A DNA stretch of 64,000 bases from NCBI GenBank assembly GCA_044226485.1, contig JBGAGY010000018.1, positions 1 through 64,000 of the forward strand. Direction: 5' to 3'. This DNA is from UBA6663 sp044226485 (lineage in GTDB: Bacteria > Chloroflexota > Anaerolineae > Anaerolineales > UBA6663). Below are positions 61,221 to 64,000 of the stretch, one piece after another (the stretch's first letter is position 1; each line of letters starts with the position of its first letter). The notes below the pieces were generated by a model. That model was not told the origin of the DNA and did not search any database. It saw nothing but the letters and a program-made list of their open reading frames with translations. A program made the position numbers and the translations under genes.

Positions 61221-62678
61221 ATGAGCAAGATCCGCACACAATACGTTTGCCAGAGCTGCGGCCGGACGGCCCCCCGCCCGATGGGCAAGTGCCCGGGCTG
61301 TGGCGAGTTCAACAGCATGGTCGAGGAGACCATCGCGGCGCCGACCAAGGTGGTCAACGCGCGGGCCGGTGGCGTGGCCCGCCTCAACGGGCGCTCGGCT
61401 CCGCAGAAACTCGCAGACGTCGAGGGCATGACCGACGCGCGCTGGCCAGTGCCGATTCGCGAGCTGTCGCGGGTGCTGGGCGGCGGCGTCGTGCCCGGCT
61501 CGATCGTGCTCATCGGCGGCGACCCCGGCATCGGCAAGTCGACACTGCTCCTGCAGATGACGCTGCACATGGTCGGGTCGATCGGCCCGGTGCTCTACGT
61601 CTCAGGCGAGGAGTCGGAGCGCCAGATCAAAATGCGTGCCGACCGGCTTGCGGCGGAGGGCGGTGATGCGTCGGCCAGCCTGACTGAAGCCGTCGCCTCC
61701 GATCAGCTCTACGTATTGACCGAGACCAACCTCGACGTCATCCTCGAGCACGTCCAGCAGGTCAAACCCCAGTTGCTCGTGATCGACTCGATCCAGACGG
61801 TGTACCTGGCCGGCCTCGAATCGACGGCCGGCTCGGTCAGCCAGGTGCGTGAATGCGCGGCGCGGCTGCAGGAACTGGCGAAGACCTCGGGCATCGCGGT
61901 CTTCCTGATCGGCCACGTCACCAAGGAAGGCACGCTGGCAGGCCCGCGCGTGCTCGAGCACATCGTCGACACCGTGCTGCAGCTCGAGGGCGATCGCTAT
62001 CAGGCCTATCGATTGCTGCGCGCCGCCAAGAACCGCTTCGGCGCGACCAGCGAGGTCGGCGTGTTCGAGATGGCCGGGAGCGGCCTGCTCGAGGTGACCA
62101 ACCCGTCGGAGGTCTTCCTGGCCGAGCGCATGGTCAACGTGCCGGGCTCGGCGATCGCAGTCACGATGGAAGGCACCCGCCCGATCCTGGTCGAAGTTCA
62201 GGGCCTGACGAGCCCGAACCAGATGGGTGCGCCCCGGCGAACGCCTAACGGCGCCGACCTCTATCGCCTGCTGATGATCATCGCCGTGCTCGGTCGGCGC
62301 GCTGGCGTGCGGTTGGGCGAGAACGACGTCTTCGTCAACGTCGTCGGCGGCCTGAAGATCGACGAGCCGGCCGCGGACCTGGCAGTGGCGGCGGCCATCG
62401 CGTCGTCGGCGCTCGATCGAGCCGTCCAGGCGGATTGTGTGCTGGTCGGCGAGATCGGCCTGTCGGGCGAACTGCGCGCCGTCGGCCAGCTCAGCCAGCG
62501 CCTGCGCGAGGCCTACCAACTCGGCTTCCGGCGCGCCGTCATCCCGCGGGCGCTGCGCAAATCGAATGACACCTGGCCCGACGGGATGGAGATCATCCAG
62601 TGCCGTTCCGTCCGCGACGCGCTCGACAAAGTGCTTATTCCGGGCCGCAAGTCGGACCGTGGTGATCAGGGCGATTGA
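61221..62678 (+). CDS. radA: DNA repair protein RadA
   Basis: 485 residues, full length. A four-Cys zinc finger (YVCQSCGRTAPRPMGKCPGC), a RecA-like core with Walker A GGDPGIGKSTLLLQ, the RadA motif KNRFG and a C-terminal Lon-protease-like domain (DEPAADLAVAAAIASSALD) are all present. It promotes branch migration in recombination. Its promoter lies right next to a 39-bp perfect palindrome. The stop is followed by a long spacer and a YacL-like gene. Confidence 0.95.
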   Translation: MSKIRTQYVCQSCGRTAPRPMGKCPGCGEFNSMVEETIAAPTKVVNARAGGVARLNGRSAPQKLADVEGMTDARWPVPIRELSRVLGGGVVPGSIVLIGGDPGIGKSTLLLQMTLHMVGSIGPVLYVSGEESERQIKMRADRLAAEGGDASASLTEAVASDQLYVLTETNLDVILEHVQQVKPQLLVIDSIQTVYLAGLESTAGSVSQVRECAARLQELAKTSGIAVFLIGHVTKEGTLAGPRVLEHIVDTVLQLEGDRYQAYRLLRAAKNRFGATSEVGVFEMAGSGLLEVTNPSEVFLAERMVNVPGSAIAVTMEGTRPILVEVQGLTSPNQMGAPRRTPNGADLYRLLMIIAVLGRRAGVRLGENDVFVNVVGGLKIDEPAADLAVAAAIASSALDRAVQADCVLVGEIGLSGELRAVGQLSQRLREAYQLGFRRAVIPRALRKSNDTWPDGMEIIQCRSVRDALDKVLIPGRKSDRGDQGD

Positions 62679-62821
62679 GCCCATCAGCGGGTTCGGGCAG
62701 ATTGGGACAGTCGCCAGTAGAATGGCCGACGTCCGGAGCCACAGAGATGTTCTGGGAGCGCGCACATTCTGAGCCGCTGGTGAGAACGGCGATTTTGGCC
62801 GTCATTTTCAGGTTCGCTAAA

Positions 62822-62850
62822 TTGACTCTGGATAGTCCCAGTGTTAAAAT
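62822..62850 (+). promoter_or_regulatory. Strong promoter of the PIN/TRAM gene leader
   Basis: TTGACT (62822-62827) and TAAAAT (62845-62850) with a 17-base spacer, the best sigma-70-type promoter in the window. Transcription should start near 62857, about 260 bases before the gene. Confidence 0.8.
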
Positions 62851-62856
62851 CTTTCT

Positions 62857-63118
62857 AACGCGACTTATCATCATTCATTCATTGTTCGCGTCGCGATCGG
62901 CTTCGTTTTCACCCGCCCATATGTCAATGTCACGATCCGTACACCGCTGAAGACCGAACCTTTCATTCATTATTCTCGGTCCCGTTTGGGCGGCGATAGA
63001 GGGCTTCAACGGCTCGATATCGCCCACAGCAGTGGAAGCGTGAACTTGGCAACAGGTGAGTGCGGATGGGTCATCCGGTCGCTCGCCTGTTTTTCGTTTA
63101 TCGGGCGGAGGTCTCATT
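62857..63118 (+). promoter_or_regulatory. Structured leader with attenuator-like hairpin
   Basis: No reading frame with good signals. Two stem-loops are visible: GGCGATAGAG...CTCGATATCGCC (about 62991-63024), and GGTGAGTGCGGATG/CATCCGGTCGCTCGCC (about 63055-63087) followed by TGTTTTTCGTTT. The latter resembles a terminator placed about 25 bases before the ribosome site of the PIN/TRAM gene. I do not recognise a known riboswitch class. Confidence 0.5.
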
Positions 63119-64000
63119 ATGATCAGCGTAGAGTTCGGTCTGCGCATTTTGGGGATGGTGGGTTTCGCAGTGTTGGGTTGGTTCGGAGGCGAGACCCTTG
63201 CACCTTACATTGACACTGGCGTGATCTTCACGGCCGTTACCCTGGCCGCGGTCGGCGCCCTCGTCGGCCTGACGATCACGCCCTACCTGACCACCCGTCC
63301 GATGCGATGGGTGAGGTCCCGGGTCAGCGAGTTACCCATCTCCGTCCTGCTCATGGGCATGGTCGGCCTGATCGTGGGCCTGATCATCGCCGGGCTGCTC
63401 TCCTTCCCCCTCTCTCTGCTTCCTGAGCCCTTCAGCGGCATCCTGCCGTTTGTCAGCGCCCTTGTCCTATCCTGGCTGGGCATCCAGGTGTTCGTGATGC
63501 GCCAGAAGGACATCATCAACCTGTTCCGCTCGCGCCTGCCCGGCAAACCGGTCGAGGCGAAGGAAAAGGACAAGGACCGCGAGAAGGACAAAGAGAAGGA
63601 GCGCGAGGTCAGCGTGCTGGTCGACACGAGCGTCATCATCGATGGCCGCATCGCCGACATCGCCAAGACGGGCTTCGTCCTCGGTACGCTGCTGGTGCCC
63701 AAGTTCGTGTTGAACGAACTGCAGCACATTGCGGATTCGTCGGACAGCCTGCGGCGCAATCGCGGGCGGCGCGGCCTCGAGGTGTTGAACCAGCTGCAGA
63801 AAGACGGCGGTGTCCCGGTCAAGTTCACGGATGCCGACCCGGCGGGTGTGCGCGAAGTCGACGACAAGCTGGTGACCCTCGCCAAGAAGCTCAACTGCGC
63901 GGTCCTGACAAACGACTACAATCTCAACCACGTCGCCAGCCTGCAGGGCGTCAAGGTCCTCAACATCAATGAGCTGGCCAACGCCGTGAAGGTGGTCTTC
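63119..64000 (+). CDS. YacL-like membrane PIN/TRAM protein (5' part)
   Basis: 294 residues visible; the gene runs off the window. Four membrane helices (about 8-27, 38-55, 72-95, 100-120) are followed by a charged linker (EAKEKDKDREKDKEKERE) and a PIN nuclease domain with acidic residues in VLVDTSVIIDGRIADI, FVLNELQHIADSSD and LTNDYNLNHVA. A C-terminal TRAM domain would be expected beyond the edge. GGAGG lies 8 bases before the ATG. Substrates of this family are unknown; RNA cleavage is inferred from PIN. Confidence 0.88.
   Translation, partial: MISVEFGLRILGMVGFAVLGWFGGETLAPYIDTGVIFTAVTLAAVGALVGLTITPYLTTRPMRWVRSRVSELPISVLLMGMVGLIVGLIIAGLLSFPLSLLPEPFSGILPFVSALVLSWLGIQVFVMRQKDIINLFRSRLPGKPVEAKEKDKDREKDKEKEREVSVLVDTSVIIDGRIADIAKTGFVLGTLLVPKFVLNELQHIADSSDSLRRNRGRRGLEVLNQLQKDGGVPVKFTDADPAGVREVDDKLVTLAKKLNCAVLTNDYNLNHVASLQGVKVLNINELANAVKVVF

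Noticed and set aside
62875..63147. 90-codon minus-strand frame in the PIN/TRAM leader
   Set aside because: No ribosome site, no similarity to known proteins, and it overlaps the promoter-proximal leader of the plus-strand gene.

Overview
The window is high-GC, gene-dense bacterial chromosome. I infer a member of the Chloroflexota, probably Anaerolineae-like. The reasons are the many surface lipoproteins with Thr/Pro/Ala-rich linkers (LysM, SH3b, CapA, PD40, DUF3298), a bacterial translin beside a Cas4-like nuclease, a MenA prenyltransferase, a chelatase I/D pair, and the complete lack of outer-membrane genes. No ribosomal RNA, phage, transposase or CRISPR array is visible. Taxonomy was not tested by any search.

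Layout. 0-7 kb: cell-surface LysM, SirB1-like and CapA-like proteins, a two-domain XRE regulator with a TPR partner, and a histidine kinase followed by a CpaE/TadZ-like protein. 7.2-11.7 kb: a zinc-uptake operon (zur-znuA-znuC-znuB-COG0523 GTPase) behind two Fur/Zur-type 7-1-7 boxes, then rpmB in its cysteine-poor form. 11.8-22.8 kb: a HemD-like protein, an orphan ABC ATPase, MoaB, then a set of redox genes (thioredoxin-like lipoprotein-MsrP-MsrQ, a two-component system, a ferric-reductase-like membrane protein with ApbE, a DM13 lipoprotein and MenA). 23-30 kb: TPR, SH3b and glycoside-hydrolase-like surface proteins. 30-36.4 kb: one leftward operon of DUF3467, translin, a Cas4-like nuclease interrupted by an in-frame TGA, NAD kinase, a zinc-finger membrane protein and RecN, with ssb just upstream. 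36.7-45.8 kb: a Memo-family protein, a GT39-like membrane glycosyltransferase, thrS behind a T-box, tRNA-Val, holB and a two-component system. 45.9-51.8 kb: the translation/secretion block, in leftward transcription order tRNA-Thr, tRNA-Tyr, tRNA-Thr, tuf, rpmG, tRNA-Trp, secE, nusG, rplK, rplA, L10 leader, rplJ, rplL. 52-54 kb: chelatase I and D genes joined at an A9 slip site. 54-64 kb: rpsA, clpC, two lipoproteins, radA and the start of a YacL-like PIN/TRAM gene behind a long leader.

Three things stand out. (1) Nearly every spacer carries an inverted repeat assembled from short repeated words. They fall into recognisable families, some with perfect 26-39 bp arms, and they have been captured as protein tails and promoter parts. 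(2) The ATPase and VWA halves of a ChlD-like chelatase subunit overlap only at an A9 run, with the second half in the -1 frame, which fits programmed frameshifting. (3) The translin/Cas4-like/NAD kinase/RecN operon suggests an uncharacterised nucleic-acid-processing module. Several promoters place the -10 hexamer 6-9 bases before the start codon, so leaderless mRNAs are probably common.
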